A stretch of 64,000 bases of DNA from Pedobacter sp. R20-19 (GTDB lineage Bacteria > Bacteroidota > Bacteroidia > Sphingobacteriales > Sphingobacteriaceae). A model generated the notes under the pieces. That model did not search any database. It saw only the letters and a program-made list of their open reading frames with translations, and was not told the origin of the DNA. Position 1 is the first letter of the stretch, and every line of letters starts with the position of its first letter. The translations under genes were made by a program, and so were the position numbers. The stretch is from contig NZ_JCKI01000008.1 in NCBI RefSeq assembly GCF_000708265.2, positions 186,001-250,000 on the forward strand. Direction: 5' to 3'. This document shows positions 8,406 through 17,450 of this stretch, piece after piece.

Positions 8406-9392
8406 ATGCAAAAAAGCGTTTCTATTGTCATCCCCAATTATAATGGCAAACATTTGCTGGAAAAATATCTGCCTTCTGTTTTTGTTGCAGCACAGAATGC
8501 CGAAACAGATTTCGAAGTGATCGTGATTGATGATGGCTCAAAGGATGATAGCATCAACTTCATTAAACAGCATTATCAAAATATCAAACTTCTGATTAAC
8601 GATAAAAACAGAGGCTTTTCTTATACCTGCAACCATGGCATCAGTGAATCTAAACATGAGCTAATTTTATTATTAAATTCAGATGTAAAGCTAGATCCTG
8701 ATTATTTTAAGCATCAATGGAAATATTTCAGCAAAACTGATACATTCGGCGTAATGGCCAGAATTATGAGTTTTGATAAAACCAGAATAGAAGATGCTGC
8801 CCGATTACTTTACTATTCAGGTTGCCGGGTAAAGGCGAATAAATTCTATTATAGCGAGAACACTGAAGATGAAAATGTTTATACGGCTTATCTTTCTGGT
8901 GCTAATGCATTAGTTGATGCAAAAAAGCTCAAAGAATTAGGGGGCTTTGATGAAATTTTTTCTCCTTTTTCATCAGAAGATTTTGATTTGAGCCTACGTG
9001 CATGGCAATTGGGATGGAAATGTTATTATGAACATCGATCTTTTTGTTTTCATCATGTTAGCGGAAGTACTAAAACACAAATCAAATCAAATTTTATTAA
9101 GAAAGTATATTACCGAAACAGATTTATCTTACAGCGCATTCACCTGAAAGGTATTCGATTGAGTTTACTCCCCTTTTATTTATTATTCGCAGAAGTTATT
9201 CCTAAAATTTTAGCAGGAAAATTTTGGATCTGGGATGCTTACAAACAATATTTAGCCTCCTTTACAGCAATTAACTACAGTCGTGATCAATTGACTAATT
9301 TAAAAGAGAAATATCATTCTGCCACAAGTATTGCTGATGTAATAGAAATTATTAACAAATCTATAAAAGATAAAAACATAAAACGATTGTAA
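8406..9392 (+). CDS. Family 2 glycosyltransferase (rhamnosyltransferase-like)
   Basis: A 328-aa GT-A glycosyltransferase. The N-terminal strand SIVIPNYNG, the VIDDGSKDDS motif, the DxD-equivalent LLLNSDVKL and a GGFDEIFSPFSSEDFDLSLR acceptor-side motif (about residues 179-198) are all in place. Family members with the S-E-D-F-D-L-S motif include many rhamnosyl- and galactosyltransferases of surface glycans. A hydrophobic stretch near residue 255 may give loose membrane association. It starts at the base after the previous stop codon. Confidence 0.9.
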   Translation: MQKSVSIVIPNYNGKHLLEKYLPSVFVAAQNAETDFEVIVIDDGSKDDSINFIKQHYQNIKLLINDKNRGFSYTCNHGISESKHELILLLNSDVKLDPDYFKHQWKYFSKTDTFGVMARIMSFDKTRIEDAARLLYYSGCRVKANKFYYSENTEDENVYTAYLSGANALVDAKKLKELGGFDEIFSPFSSEDFDLSLRAWQLGWKCYYEHRSFCFHHVSGSTKTQIKSNFIKKVYYRNRFILQRIHLKGIRLSLLPFYLLFAEVIPKILAGKFWIWDAYKQYLASFTAINYSRDQLTNLKEKYHSATSIADVIEIINKSIKDKNIKRL

Positions 9393-9520
9393 TTTTATGA
9401 CTCGCAAAGATTCAGAATTTAAAGGTCTGTATGAAAACCGTACATTTGCTAAGTTTTATTTAGATTTTTAAGGAGAAATTTTAGACTGTTCTCTAGACTT
9501 ATTATATACATTTTTCATAA

Positions 9521-11356
9521 ATGAAAATTTACTTTCGCTTATTATCGTTTGCAAAACCAATTGAGAAGTTCGCTATTCCCTATGTCATTGCCACATTATT
9601 ATCTATTCTGTTTGGAACATTTAACTTGGCCCTTCTATCGCCTTTATTTGAAACTTTATTAAACGCAAATAAACCTGCGGCTAAAACACCTACACTTACT
9701 GATAAAGCTACTGAATCATTCAGTTTGCTAGGAAAACTTAGAGAACTGGTTACCGATTCAATAGCCAAAAATTCGATTGAAAAAACCTTACTTTACGTAT
9801 GCGCCATCATCGTGATATCTGTTCTATTATCGAATCTATTCAGGTACTTTTCTCAACGTTACATGGAAGATTTAAGGGTACATACCTTACTAAATTTCAG
9901 GAAAAGGGTATTTGATAATGTGATGAATTTGCATGTAGGTTTTTTTAGTAATGAGCGCAAAGGCGATATCATTTCAAAAGTAGCTTCTGATGTTCAGGTG
10001 GTGCAATTCACCGTAACCAATACATTGCAGGTAGTTTTTAAAGAGCCTGTTACTTTAATTGTATATGTAGTTCTACTATTTAATATTTCTGCGAAGCTTA
10101 CATTATTCTCGCTTTTAGTAATTCCGATCTCTGCTTTTATCATTAGTAAAATTGTGAAAAGATTAAAACAACAAGCAAAGGAAGCTCATGAGTCTTTTGC
10201 AAAAATGATTGGTTTTTTAGATGAAGCTTTAAGCGGTATAAAAATAATTAAAGCTTTTAATGCAACAGAAAGGACAAAGGATAAATTCAATAATGAAAAT
10301 ATCTTCTATTCTAATTTAAATCGGAAAATGGTAAGAAGACAGCAATTAGGTTCCCCGGTTTCTGAATTTTTAGGTGTATTAATGATCGCTATTATTGTTT
10401 GGTATGGTGGAAGTTTAATATTGCATAACGATAAAAATGCACTCGCAGCAGCCGATTTCATAGCCTACATTGCTATTTTTTCTCAAGTGATGCGCCCGGC
10501 TAAAGCATTAACGGATTCGTTTAGTGGTATTCATTCTGGAATTGCTGCCGGAGAACGCGTTTTAGAATTGATCGATACTAAACCAGAAATGGTTAATAAA
10601 ATTGATGCAATAAGTATTGCTACGTTTAATAAGGCATTAGTTTTCGATAATGTTGCTTTTAGTTACGGAGAGAAACAAATTTTAAAGAATATAAATCTTG
10701 AAATAAACAAAGGTCAAACGATTGCTTTAGTTGGTCCTTCTGGTGGTGGAAAAAGCACATTAATGGATCTAATTCCTAGGTTTCATGACCCTAAATCTGG
10801 AGCAATCAAAATTGATGGCTTAGATTATAGAGATGTAAAAGTTGAAGATCTCCGTTCACAAATGGGTACGGTTAATCAAGAGTCTTTTTTATTTAATGAC
10901 ACTATTTTTAATAACATCGCATTTGCCAAACCGAATGCAACTGAAGCGGAAGTTATAGCAGCCGCAAAGATTGCCAATGCACACGAGTTCATTTTGAATA
11001 CAGAAAATGGTTATCAATCTTCAGTAGGAGATCGTGGTAATAAATTATCTGGTGGGCAAAGACAGCGTGTGTGTATAGCCAGGGCTGTTCTGGCAAATCC
11101 GCCAATTATGTTATTGGATGAAGCAACCTCTGCGTTAGATACGGAATCAGAGAAGCTGGTTCAGGATGCATTGAACAATTTAATGAAGAACCGCACATCA
11201 ATCGTAATTGCTCACCGTTTAAGTACCATACAACATGCAGATAAAATTTTGGTGATTGATAAAGGCGAGGTGGTAGAAACCGGAAGCCATGCTGAATTGA
11301 TGGGTAAAAATGGATTGTATAAAAGGTTAATTGACATGCAGACTTTTACGGATTAA
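9521..11356 (+). CDS. ABC exporter, fused permease/ATPase of the MsbA type
   Basis: A 611-aa half-transporter. The N-terminal half holds about six membrane segments; the C-terminal half is a nucleotide-binding domain with Walker A GPSGGGKST (near residue 405), signature LSGGQRQR, Walker B IMLLDEATSALD and the switch His in AHRLST. MsbA-like exporters flip lipid A, polyprenyl-linked oligosaccharides or lipids across the inner membrane. Lying inside a glycosyltransferase cluster and three bases before another one, it probably moves a lipid-linked glycan or LPS precursor. The name msbA is avoided because several such exporters usually occur per genome. Confidence 0.92.
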   Translation: MKIYFRLLSFAKPIEKFAIPYVIATLLSILFGTFNLALLSPLFETLLNANKPAAKTPTLTDKATESFSLLGKLRELVTDSIAKNSIEKTLLYVCAIIVISVLLSNLFRYFSQRYMEDLRVHTLLNFRKRVFDNVMNLHVGFFSNERKGDIISKVASDVQVVQFTVTNTLQVVFKEPVTLIVYVVLLFNISAKLTLFSLLVIPISAFIISKIVKRLKQQAKEAHESFAKMIGFLDEALSGIKIIKAFNATERTKDKFNNENIFYSNLNRKMVRRQQLGSPVSEFLGVLMIAIIVWYGGSLILHNDKNALAAADFIAYIAIFSQVMRPAKALTDSFSGIHSGIAAGERVLELIDTKPEMVNKIDAISIATFNKALVFDNVAFSYGEKQILKNINLEINKGQTIALVGPSGGGKSTLMDLIPRFHDPKSGAIKIDGLDYRDVKVEDLRSQMGTVNQESFLFNDTIFNNIAFAKPNATEAEVIAAAKIANAHEFILNTENGYQSSVGDRGNKLSGGQRQRVCIARAVLANPPIMLLDEATSALDTESEKLVQDALNNLMKNRTSIVIAHRLSTIQHADKILVIDKGEVVETGSHAELMGKNGLYKRLIDMQTFTD

Positions 11357-11359
11357 TAG

Positions 11360-12202
11360 ATGAGTTTAGCTTTAAATATTGCTCGTTCTGTTACTGTACC
11401 AATATATGAGTATGAATATTCAATTTGTACACTCGTAACACGCAAAGCAGAATATAATGAAATGCTCAGCTCGTTTTTGCAAAAAGGCTTTGATGAGCAG
11501 AGTTGTGAATATTTATTTATAGATAATTCAGAAAAATGTACATTCGAGGCATTCAGTGGATTGAACCATTTTCTCCAACAAGCTAAAGGGAAGTATATCA
11601 TTCTATGCCATCAAGATATTATCATACACGATCATGACCGAAAACATCTGGATGCAAAAATTGCAGAGATTGAAAGAAATGATCCAAATTGGGCATTACT
11701 GGCAAATGCAGGCGGAATTAATTTTAAGTGGATTGCTACCAATTTAACACAGGGATCTGGGAATAGGATTAAAGAAAAACGTTTGCCACTACTTACTAAA
11801 ACTGTTGATGAAAACCTTATGATTGTAAAAAATAGTGCTAACCTTGCACTTTCTCATAATTTGTCTGGCTTTCACTTGTATGGAACTGATTTATGTCTTG
11901 TTGCTGATGTTTTAGGCTTTAATGCCTACATCATTGATTTTAATATCATTCATAAAAGTGACGGTAATGCAGATCATAGTTTTTATAAGTTGCGGAAAGA
12001 ATTTATACATAAATATGAGTACGCCTTTCGAAGCAGATTTTTAACTACTACTATCACTCGTTTTTATCTATCCGGTAATTGGTTCACAGCCAGGTTTTAC
12101 AATCTGCAACCTGTGAAATTCTTTGTTAGACAATACTATAAGGTCTTCTTGCATAAAAAAAAGTATTTATTAAAAGATAACACAACAAATCAGGCCAATT
12201 AA
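11360..12202 (+). CDS. Glycosyltransferase-like protein (GT2-like, PF13712 type)
   Basis: A 280-aa GT-A-like protein. The first 90 residues show the family features: FIDNSEK near residue 54 in place of the usual DDGS, then GKYIILCHQDIII, where HQD stands for the DxD metal site. The C-terminal third is basic and aromatic. It starts three bases after the ABC exporter stop, so it is co-transcribed with it. Its last four bases overlap the end of the convergent gene at 12199-13092. The substrate is unknown. Confidence 0.75.
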   Translation: MSLALNIARSVTVPIYEYEYSICTLVTRKAEYNEMLSSFLQKGFDEQSCEYLFIDNSEKCTFEAFSGLNHFLQQAKGKYIILCHQDIIIHDHDRKHLDAKIAEIERNDPNWALLANAGGINFKWIATNLTQGSGNRIKEKRLPLLTKTVDENLMIVKNSANLALSHNLSGFHLYGTDLCLVADVLGFNAYIIDFNIIHKSDGNADHSFYKLRKEFIHKYEYAFRSRFLTTTITRFYLSGNWFTARFYNLQPVKFFVRQYYKVFLHKKKYLLKDNTTNQAN

Positions 12203-13092
12203 GCTTTTTTTTTGAAAAGAAAATATTTGTAGATATAATAACTTAACTTGTAAAATAACATACTCGGAATTTTGCCCTGTCTGTAGTATTTAAGAAGCAG
12301 TTCTTGGATGAAATTTATACTGTAATCCATATTAACCAATTTTTCTATAAATAAGCGAAAAGCTCTTTTCTCTATCTGGTATAATTCATCTTCTTCGATA
12401 GCTACAGTGCTCAAAGGCAAGATGCCCATAAACTTATCATGCACCTTTATGGTATCTTCAACCCATCCTCTAGTATAAGTTCCTTCAGAAAAATGTTCCA
12501 TAAGTATACTAAAGGTAACAGCGATATCATGTTTTCTTCCTGCCGATAAGCAAAAATCAATATCGTAGCAATGAAATCCTGTTAATAATTTTTCATCAAA
12601 TGGATTATCTCTTGCCACTTGTCTAGTCGTACAAATCCACATCCCATCTACAGTTACTACATTAGCCAAATCTGTATTGGTTGGGTTATAATAGATCAGT
12701 TCGGAGGCCTTATTCAAGTGTTTGTAAGATTGAATATAGTTTGAGAACTTTACTAAATTCATTTTAGATTCAGCACCCCATCCTGATGGAGAGATTGATT
12801 TATATGCACTGCCTACAACGCCAAGTACGCCAATTTTATTATTTTTTTTGAATATATCTATAACGATTAAGCCCCAATCTTGAGTAAGTATTTTGAGGTC
12901 TTCATGCATGTAGCATAAAATTTCAAACTTTGCATTTTTAGCACCCTCATTATATATCCTACAAATTCCGCTTTCTCCTTTGCTGTTATCAACAGATATG
13001 ATTTCGAAGGGAACACCAATTGTCTGATTTATATTTTGATTAATATCTGTTAAATATTTGTCGTTTGCAGAAGATATAATAATTGAAATCAT
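12199..13092 (-). CDS. Glycosyltransferase-like protein (GT2-like), convergent to its neighbour
   Basis: A 297-aa protein of the same GT-A-like subfamily as the gene it faces: SIIISSANDKYL at the N-terminus, ISVDNSKGESG near residue 35, then CYMHEDLKI, where HED takes the DxD place. A LTGFHCYDIDFCLSAG motif near residue 190 corresponds to the acceptor-side ED motif of GT2 enzymes. It is the only gene of the cluster on the minus strand and tail-overlaps the previous gene by four bases. The long A-run at its 3' end codes for a Lys-rich tail (FKKKA). No terminator fits between the two genes. Confidence 0.78.
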   Translation of the reverse strand: MISIIISSANDKYLTDINQNINQTIGVPFEIISVDNSKGESGICRIYNEGAKNAKFEILCYMHEDLKILTQDWGLIVIDIFKKNNKIGVLGVVGSAYKSISPSGWGAESKMNLVKFSNYIQSYKHLNKASELIYYNPTNTDLANVVTVDGMWICTTRQVARDNPFDEKLLTGFHCYDIDFCLSAGRKHDIAVTFSILMEHFSEGTYTRGWVEDTIKVHDKFMGILPLSTVAIEEDELYQIEKRAFRLFIEKLVNMDYSINFIQELLLKYYRQGKIPSMLFYKLSYYIYKYFLFKKKA

Positions 13093-13225
13093 AGTTCAAA
13101 TGAGTATTCAAAGATACCAAAATGTTTAACTTTGACCCCCAGCATCATTTTCTCATCTTAAGTAATATTTATATGACCAGGTTTATCATATCTAAAGTTT
13201 ATCACACTTCTCTGTAACAATTGTT

Positions 13226-13233
13226 TATTTTTG
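13226..13233 (+). promoter_or_regulatory. Candidate -7 element for the 13255 gene
   Basis: The sequence TATTTTTG is a full TAnnTTTG match 22 bases before the chosen ATG. There is no clear -33 TTG at 19-20 bases, so only the -7 element is claimed. Confidence 0.45.
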
Positions 13234-13254
13234 AAACCATTGTAAACCTTGCAA

Positions 13255-14280
13255 ATGCAATTTAGTTTAGATTCCAAGATATATATATTTTGCCCGGCGA
13301 ACTTTGCAACCGGTGGCCCTGAAGCATTACATCAACTAGGATATTGCTTAAAATCTTTAGGGTATGATGTTTATATGCATTATTTTTACTTAGATAAAGG
13401 AGATCCTGTGCATGAAAGTTATAAAAAATATAATTTACCATATACCAATGAACCGTTAAATAGTAAGGGAAATTACATCATCACCCCAGAAACATATTTA
13501 GATCCTATATTTAAGAAGGAATATGCTTTTTTGATAAAAATCGTTTGGTGGCTTAGTGTTACAAACTATAATATCACGCTGGGTTATGCAATAGATGAAG
13601 TTAAGCATAAGAAATTTTATAATTTAAAATCTCTTCTTAATCCAAAAAAGTATAAGCCTTTACCAACCATTTCATCACTTAAAAAGAAAGGCATTTTAAG
13701 CTTGGCCCATTCCTATTTCTCTTTGGATTTTCTGAAGAAAAATAAGATGAACATCCTTGGGAAAATATCTGATTACATGAGTGATTCCTTTTATGAAAGA
13801 GTGAATATGGCAACTGTTAAAGAAGATATCTTACTATATAATCCTAAAAAAAATGGTGAGTATTTAGAATTGCTTAAGGCAAAAAGTCCTCATTTAAATT
13901 GGAAAGCTTTAATAGATATGTCCCCAGATGAAGTTGCCTATTGGATGAATAAGAGTAAATTATACATAGATTTTGGCTACCATCCTGGACAAGAGCGAAT
14001 GCCAAGGGAGGCGGTTTTAATGGGATGTTGTGTCATTACGGGGAGTAAAGGTTCTGCTGCTTATCACGATGATGTACCTTTACCAGATGGATTTAAATTT
14101 GATGAGGATAAAGATTTACCAGAAAAGGTCTTTTGTCTGATCGAAGAGGTATTGATTAATTTTGATACGAATATCAAGCTCTTTGAAAATTATAAGAAAA
14201 CAATACTAGCTGAGAAAGAAAATTTCGATAAAGCAGTACGAAATGTATTTGGAGGCGAAAAAAAAATAAAAAATGATTAA
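13255..14280 (+). CDS. Putative glycosyltransferase (GT1-like)
   Basis: A 341-aa protein with an N-terminal strand IYIFCPANFATGGPEALHQL (residues 9-28) that resembles the GGPE-x-LHQL opening of GT-B-like surface-glycan proteins. In the C-terminal half the segment around YHPGQERMPREAVLMGC (near residues 240-258) is like the donor-binding E-x7-E region of GT4 enzymes. It has no signal peptide. The ATG at 13255 is preferred over a TTG two codons upstream. Its end overlaps the next gene by eight bases (ATG inside its last codons), so the pair is translationally coupled. Function within the glycan cluster is inferred. Confidence 0.7.
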   Translation: MQFSLDSKIYIFCPANFATGGPEALHQLGYCLKSLGYDVYMHYFYLDKGDPVHESYKKYNLPYTNEPLNSKGNYIITPETYLDPIFKKEYAFLIKIVWWLSVTNYNITLGYAIDEVKHKKFYNLKSLLNPKKYKPLPTISSLKKKGILSLAHSYFSLDFLKKNKMNILGKISDYMSDSFYERVNMATVKEDILLYNPKKNGEYLELLKAKSPHLNWKALIDMSPDEVAYWMNKSKLYIDFGYHPGQERMPREAVLMGCCVITGSKGSAAYHDDVPLPDGFKFDEDKDLPEKVFCLIEEVLINFDTNIKLFENYKKTILAEKENFDKAVRNVFGGEKKIKND

Positions 14281-15346
14281 TCAGAAAACTTCAAAAATTA
14301 ATTACGATTTTATTGATTCATTAAGGTTTATTTCCATGTTTGGAATTGTAATGGAGCATAGCTCATTTTTTTTTGGCGCAAAGTTCAAGTCATTTGATGA
14401 AAAGATAGTTCAAATTTTTAGTCTTCAGTTTTTCAAATTTGGAACCATTATATTCTTTCTTCTTGCCGGATTTTTAATAGGAGATAAGTTTAATAGGTAT
14501 AGTACGAAAGAATATTTAAAAAGAAGAATCGACAATACGGTAAAGCCCTGGTTTTTTTGGGTAGTACTATTATTTATTCTTAATTATATAGATGTAGCAG
14601 TTCGAAATCTAAAATCAGGCGAATCAATTTTTATGGGAAAGACTCTTGTAAACATTCTAGTTGATTTTGGAGATATCGTTTTTAATACAAGTTTTTGGTT
14701 TATACCTAACTTTCTTATTTGTATAGCTATTTTACTATTGTTTAGGAAATATTTATACAATAAGTTCTTTGGTATATTTTTGCTTTGTCTATCTTTATTT
14801 TACTCCATTAATCTTTATTTTGATATTTTTCCAACTTCACATACAACAGCTTTATTCGGTTTTATATTTTATTTATGGCTTGGCGTTCAAATCAATAAAC
14901 ATTATGAAAATTTTAAAGAGTTAATTCGGAAAACTTCTCTTTTACTTTTAGTAACGTTTACTATTGTAACATTCATTCTATCGAGTTTAGAAAGTTATTA
15001 CCTCTTGGTAAAACTTCCAATAGATCCTTTTAATACTTTAAGAATCTCTAATATCATTTATTCTCTTATATGCTTTTCATTATTATATAAGCTAGGTGAT
15101 AAAATTGCAATTAAGCGATTTAACTCTAGTACATTGACATTTGGAATTTATTTGGTTCACCAGCTATTAATTTTTAGATTAATGCCTCTTATTTTCAGAC
15201 CGCTTCATATTGACTTCGAAAATAAATCTGCATATTACTTTTTAATCATTCAGTTATTCACTTTTGCCATTGTTTATACAGTAAGTGTTTTAATCGTTTA
15301 TTTAATTAATAAAAACTCAAAAATTAAGTGGGTCATTGGTAGATAA
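14273..15346 (+). CDS. Acyltransferase 3 family membrane protein
   Basis: A 357-aa integral membrane protein with about ten hydrophobic helices. The N-terminus shows the family opening (D-x-x-D-S-L-R-F, then MEHSSFFFG, whose His is the presumed catalytic residue), and R-R-I-x-N near residue 84 matches the conserved arginine region. Family 3 acyltransferases add acetyl or other acyl groups to surface sugars such as O-antigen, exopolysaccharide or Nod factors. It overlaps the preceding glycosyltransferase-like gene by eight bases and closes the cluster, so it probably decorates the same glycan. It is very AT-rich, even for this region. Confidence 0.88.
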   Translation: MINQKTSKINYDFIDSLRFISMFGIVMEHSSFFFGAKFKSFDEKIVQIFSLQFFKFGTIIFFLLAGFLIGDKFNRYSTKEYLKRRIDNTVKPWFFWVVLLFILNYIDVAVRNLKSGESIFMGKTLVNILVDFGDIVFNTSFWFIPNFLICIAILLLFRKYLYNKFFGIFLLCLSLFYSINLYFDIFPTSHTTALFGFIFYLWLGVQINKHYENFKELIRKTSLLLLVTFTIVTFILSSLESYYLLVKLPIDPFNTLRISNIIYSLICFSLLYKLGDKIAIKRFNSSTLTFGIYLVHQLLIFRLMPLIFRPLHIDFENKSAYYFLIIQLFTFAIVYTVSVLIVYLINKNSKIKWVIGR

Positions 15347-15579
15347 ACCGCTCAAAGAAATTACAATTTAACATAAATGATGCCTTTGATGTATTAATAA
15401 ATTGAAGTTTGATTTGTAGTATTTCGCATGCTATAAATATTTCCCATTTTAGTTAAATAATTAACTTCAAAAAATAGCCTCAATAATTAATTGAAGCTAT
15501 TTTAATATTTATTTAGCTGACATACATAGATATCTATGATATATCAGACGCTTAATTTAAAAAGTAATAATAATATCTA

Positions 15580-16413
15580 CTACTGAACGTAGAATGCAAT
15601 TCCTTCATATTGCCAATCCCGAACGCCAGCCAATTCACCAGCATCTCTAGTATAAACTCGGTCACCACTTTTTGAATTATAATACTTATAAACTGCCTTA
15701 GTGTCATTGCCAGATGAAATAAGAACATATCCTGCTATTCCTTCACTATCATACCCGGGAGGAGGAGTTGGGTTATTTGGTTGAAATACATGATCATCAG
15801 CACGAGGTCTATAAAACCTATATAGTGGAACATAAGAACCTTCTTGTACAACTTTAATAAGTCCGTAATCACCTTCAGATTGCCATCCTATTTTCAATAG
15901 TTCTCTTTTTTCCTTTACTGAAGCAGTAATCATATGCCGCCCCCCACTTGGATTGAAAATACGAGTTAGAAGCATCATATTTGAAGATGGAACAAGCATA
16001 ATCGGCATAGAAAAATTAGTTGAGTTATCGTTTGATTCACCTTCAGCACGAAATTTTAGTCTTATATTACCAGTTGTAAAGCCTGCTGGTAAAGTAAAAT
16101 TAAAGCTGCCTTGATAAAGTCTTGCAGCGCCCATAGCGAACAACGGAAGGTTAATAGGATTGTTTATAGGAGTATCTGTACCATCATCAGCATGGTGATA
16201 TAGTATTACTTCAATTGATCTTGGAGCAGCTTGTTCTATTGAAAAGAAATTAAGGGAGGCAGTGAATGGTGTTGGCGTAGAAGCTACAACAGGTAGCTTA
16301 TCATAGAGTATAGAACCATTTGAAATTTCGATAGTCAGTGGTCTTACAAGAGCTTTTGTTGCTAAATTTATTGAAAACAAAAACAATAATGATAGTAATA
16401 GTATTTTCTTCAT
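15580..16413 (-). CDS. Secreted protein with C-terminal DUF5648 repeats
   Basis: A 277-aa protein with a signal peptide (MKKILLLSLLFLFSINLATKA). The middle part reads as a beta-sandwich-like domain of unknown family. The C-terminal 110 residues are a DUF5648-type repeat region with the words PLYRFYRPRADDHVF, DSEGIAGYV, YKYYNSKSGDRVYT and WQYEGIAFYV. Such repeats occur in secreted wall- or sugar-associated proteins, but their ligand is not known to me. The start at 16413 lies one base after the stop of the lipoprotein gene upstream, which argues for translational coupling. A paralogue of the repeat region is encoded at 55601-56239. Confidence 0.8.
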   Translation of the reverse strand: MKKILLLSLLFLFSINLATKALVRPLTIEISNGSILYDKLPVVASTPTPFTASLNFFSIEQAAPRSIEVILYHHADDGTDTPINNPINLPLFAMGAARLYQGSFNFTLPAGFTTGNIRLKFRAEGESNDNSTNFSMPIMLVPSSNMMLLTRIFNPSGGRHMITASVKEKRELLKIGWQSEGDYGLIKVVQEGSYVPLYRFYRPRADDHVFQPNNPTPPPGYDSEGIAGYVLISSGNDTKAVYKYYNSKSGDRVYTRDAGELAGVRDWQYEGIAFYVQ

Positions 16414-16414
16414 T

Positions 16415-16729
16415 TTACTTTCCCTCACTTTCATATTCAGCTTGATAAACATTTGAATTATTATAAAGATTCTCTATCATTTCACGTTCAAAATGATTGC
16501 TTCCAAAAACATATTGATTAGAAGTTGGATTAAATTTTACATTGTCAAAAGGAACTTCTGATATTATAGAGATAAACTTTCGAACTTTTAAAATCTTAAC
16601 AGATTCTTGAGTATTAACAACCTTAGGTAATTTACTAACTTGTTGTAAATCTTTTTTACAACCCAGCATAAGTAATATTGATGCTAATGTAATTGACATG
16701 CAACAATAACGAAGAATATTTTTTTTCAT
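16415..16729 (-). CDS. Small lipoprotein upstream of the DUF5648 protein
   Basis: A 104-aa lipoprotein with a signal sequence and lipobox LMLGC (Cys near residue 24) followed by KKD. The rest is polar with no family I recognise; it contains a KVRKFISIISEVPFDNVKFN stretch. A longer frame begins at 16774 inside a large palindrome, but the Met before KKNILRY (16729) gives a proper signal peptide. It is the first gene of a two-gene unit with the DUF5648 protein and sits 22 bases after the 25-bp palindrome. Confidence 0.7.
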   Translation of the reverse strand: MKKNILRYCCMSITLASILLMLGCKKDLQQVSKLPKVVNTQESVKILKVRKFISIISEVPFDNVKFNPTSNQYVFGSNHFEREMIENLYNNSNVYQAEYESEGK

Positions 16730-16751
16730 ATATTTTTTTTTAAAATTAGCA

Positions 16752-16804
16752 ATGAAAAATATAAAGTATGACAACTATTAGTTGTCATACTTTATATTTT
16801 TCAT
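16752..16804. promoter_or_regulatory. 25-bp perfect palindrome before the lipoprotein/DUF5648 unit
   Basis: Arms 16752-16776 and 16780-16804 are exact reverse complements over 25 bases with a three-base centre (ATT). It lies 22 bases before the ATG at 16729. As RNA it would form a very stable hairpin in the 5' leader; as DNA it could be an operator. There is no T-run on the coding strand directly after it that would make it a plain terminator, although T-rich DNA (16730-16745) follows. Confidence 0.75.
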
Positions 16805-17166
16805 ACATCATTGAATAGTTAAAAACTATCTTTTAGAGATGACAGTTTACGTGAGAATAGTTATTATATTGAAAAAATTTCTTTTGTATCTCTATTCTCC
16901 TGCAGCTTGCAAAGGCAAATGATAATAAAAAAAATATAGTAGCATATTTATATCTATACCAATCTTTTGTTGTGATGTGAATTTCCAAATCTTAACTCTT
17001 AAATAATCAATCGATTACAGCAATACTAATAAAAGACGTTAATGCAATATTTAAGACACAAATTAAGCCATTTAAATTATTAATATTGATAATCTTTACA
17101 TATTAATATTTACTTATTATACCTACATTTGCACACTAGAAAAACTAATTATTATCAGTTCTTAGC
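16805..17166. other. Intergenic DNA without a gene
   Basis: No credible reading frame or RNA. It must hold the promoter of the lipoprotein/DUF5648 unit on one side and of the XRE gene on the other. The only motif seen is TACATTTG at 17124-17131. Confidence 0.5.
17124..17131 (+). promoter_or_regulatory. Candidate -7 element of the XRE gene
   Basis: TACATTTG is a full match to TAnnTTTG, 35 bases before the XRE start. No TTG lies at the expected -33 distance. Confidence 0.5.
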
Positions 17167-17421
17167 ATGTTAGATATAGGAAATACCTTAAGAAGATATA
17201 GAGATGAACGCAAATATACCCAGCAATACGTAGCCAATATCATAGGGATAAGCAGAGTAGCCTATAGAAAATGGGAAAACAATGAAGTTGATTTTGCCCT
17301 CTCCCAATTAAAGAAAATAGCCGATTTGTATGAGATTCACATTCATGAAATCATTATCCAATCGAAATTTAATAAGAATCAAATAATTCCAATACAACAA
17401 AAAGGGCATCAATATTATTGA
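17167..17421 (+). CDS. Small XRE-family helix-turn-helix regulator
   Basis: An 84-aa protein made almost only of one Cro/C1-type HTH domain (about residues 5-62): LRRYRDERKYTQQYVA, then the recognition-helix region ISRVAYRKWENNE, then LKKIADLYEI. It should bind DNA as a dimer. There is no effector or oligomerisation domain and no toxin partner beside it. Its last codons and stop lie inside the palindrome that also serves as the infB terminator. Target unknown; the lipoprotein/DUF5648 unit to the left is a possible one by position only. Confidence 0.85.
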   Translation: MLDIGNTLRRYRDERKYTQQYVANIIGISRVAYRKWENNEVDFALSQLKKIADLYEIHIHEIIIQSKFNKNQIIPIQQKGHQYY

Positions 17422-17428
17422 TGCCCTT
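17402..17428 (-). terminator. Terminator of rimP-nusA-infB, overlapping the end of the XRE gene
   Basis: Thirteen-base perfect arms around one central base; on the minus strand a TTTTTG tail follows. It lies 23 bases after the infB stop. The XRE stop codon (17419-17421) is inside the stem, so it may serve both converging transcripts. Confidence 0.85.
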
Positions 17429-17450
17429 GGTATATCTATTTACTAGCTAA

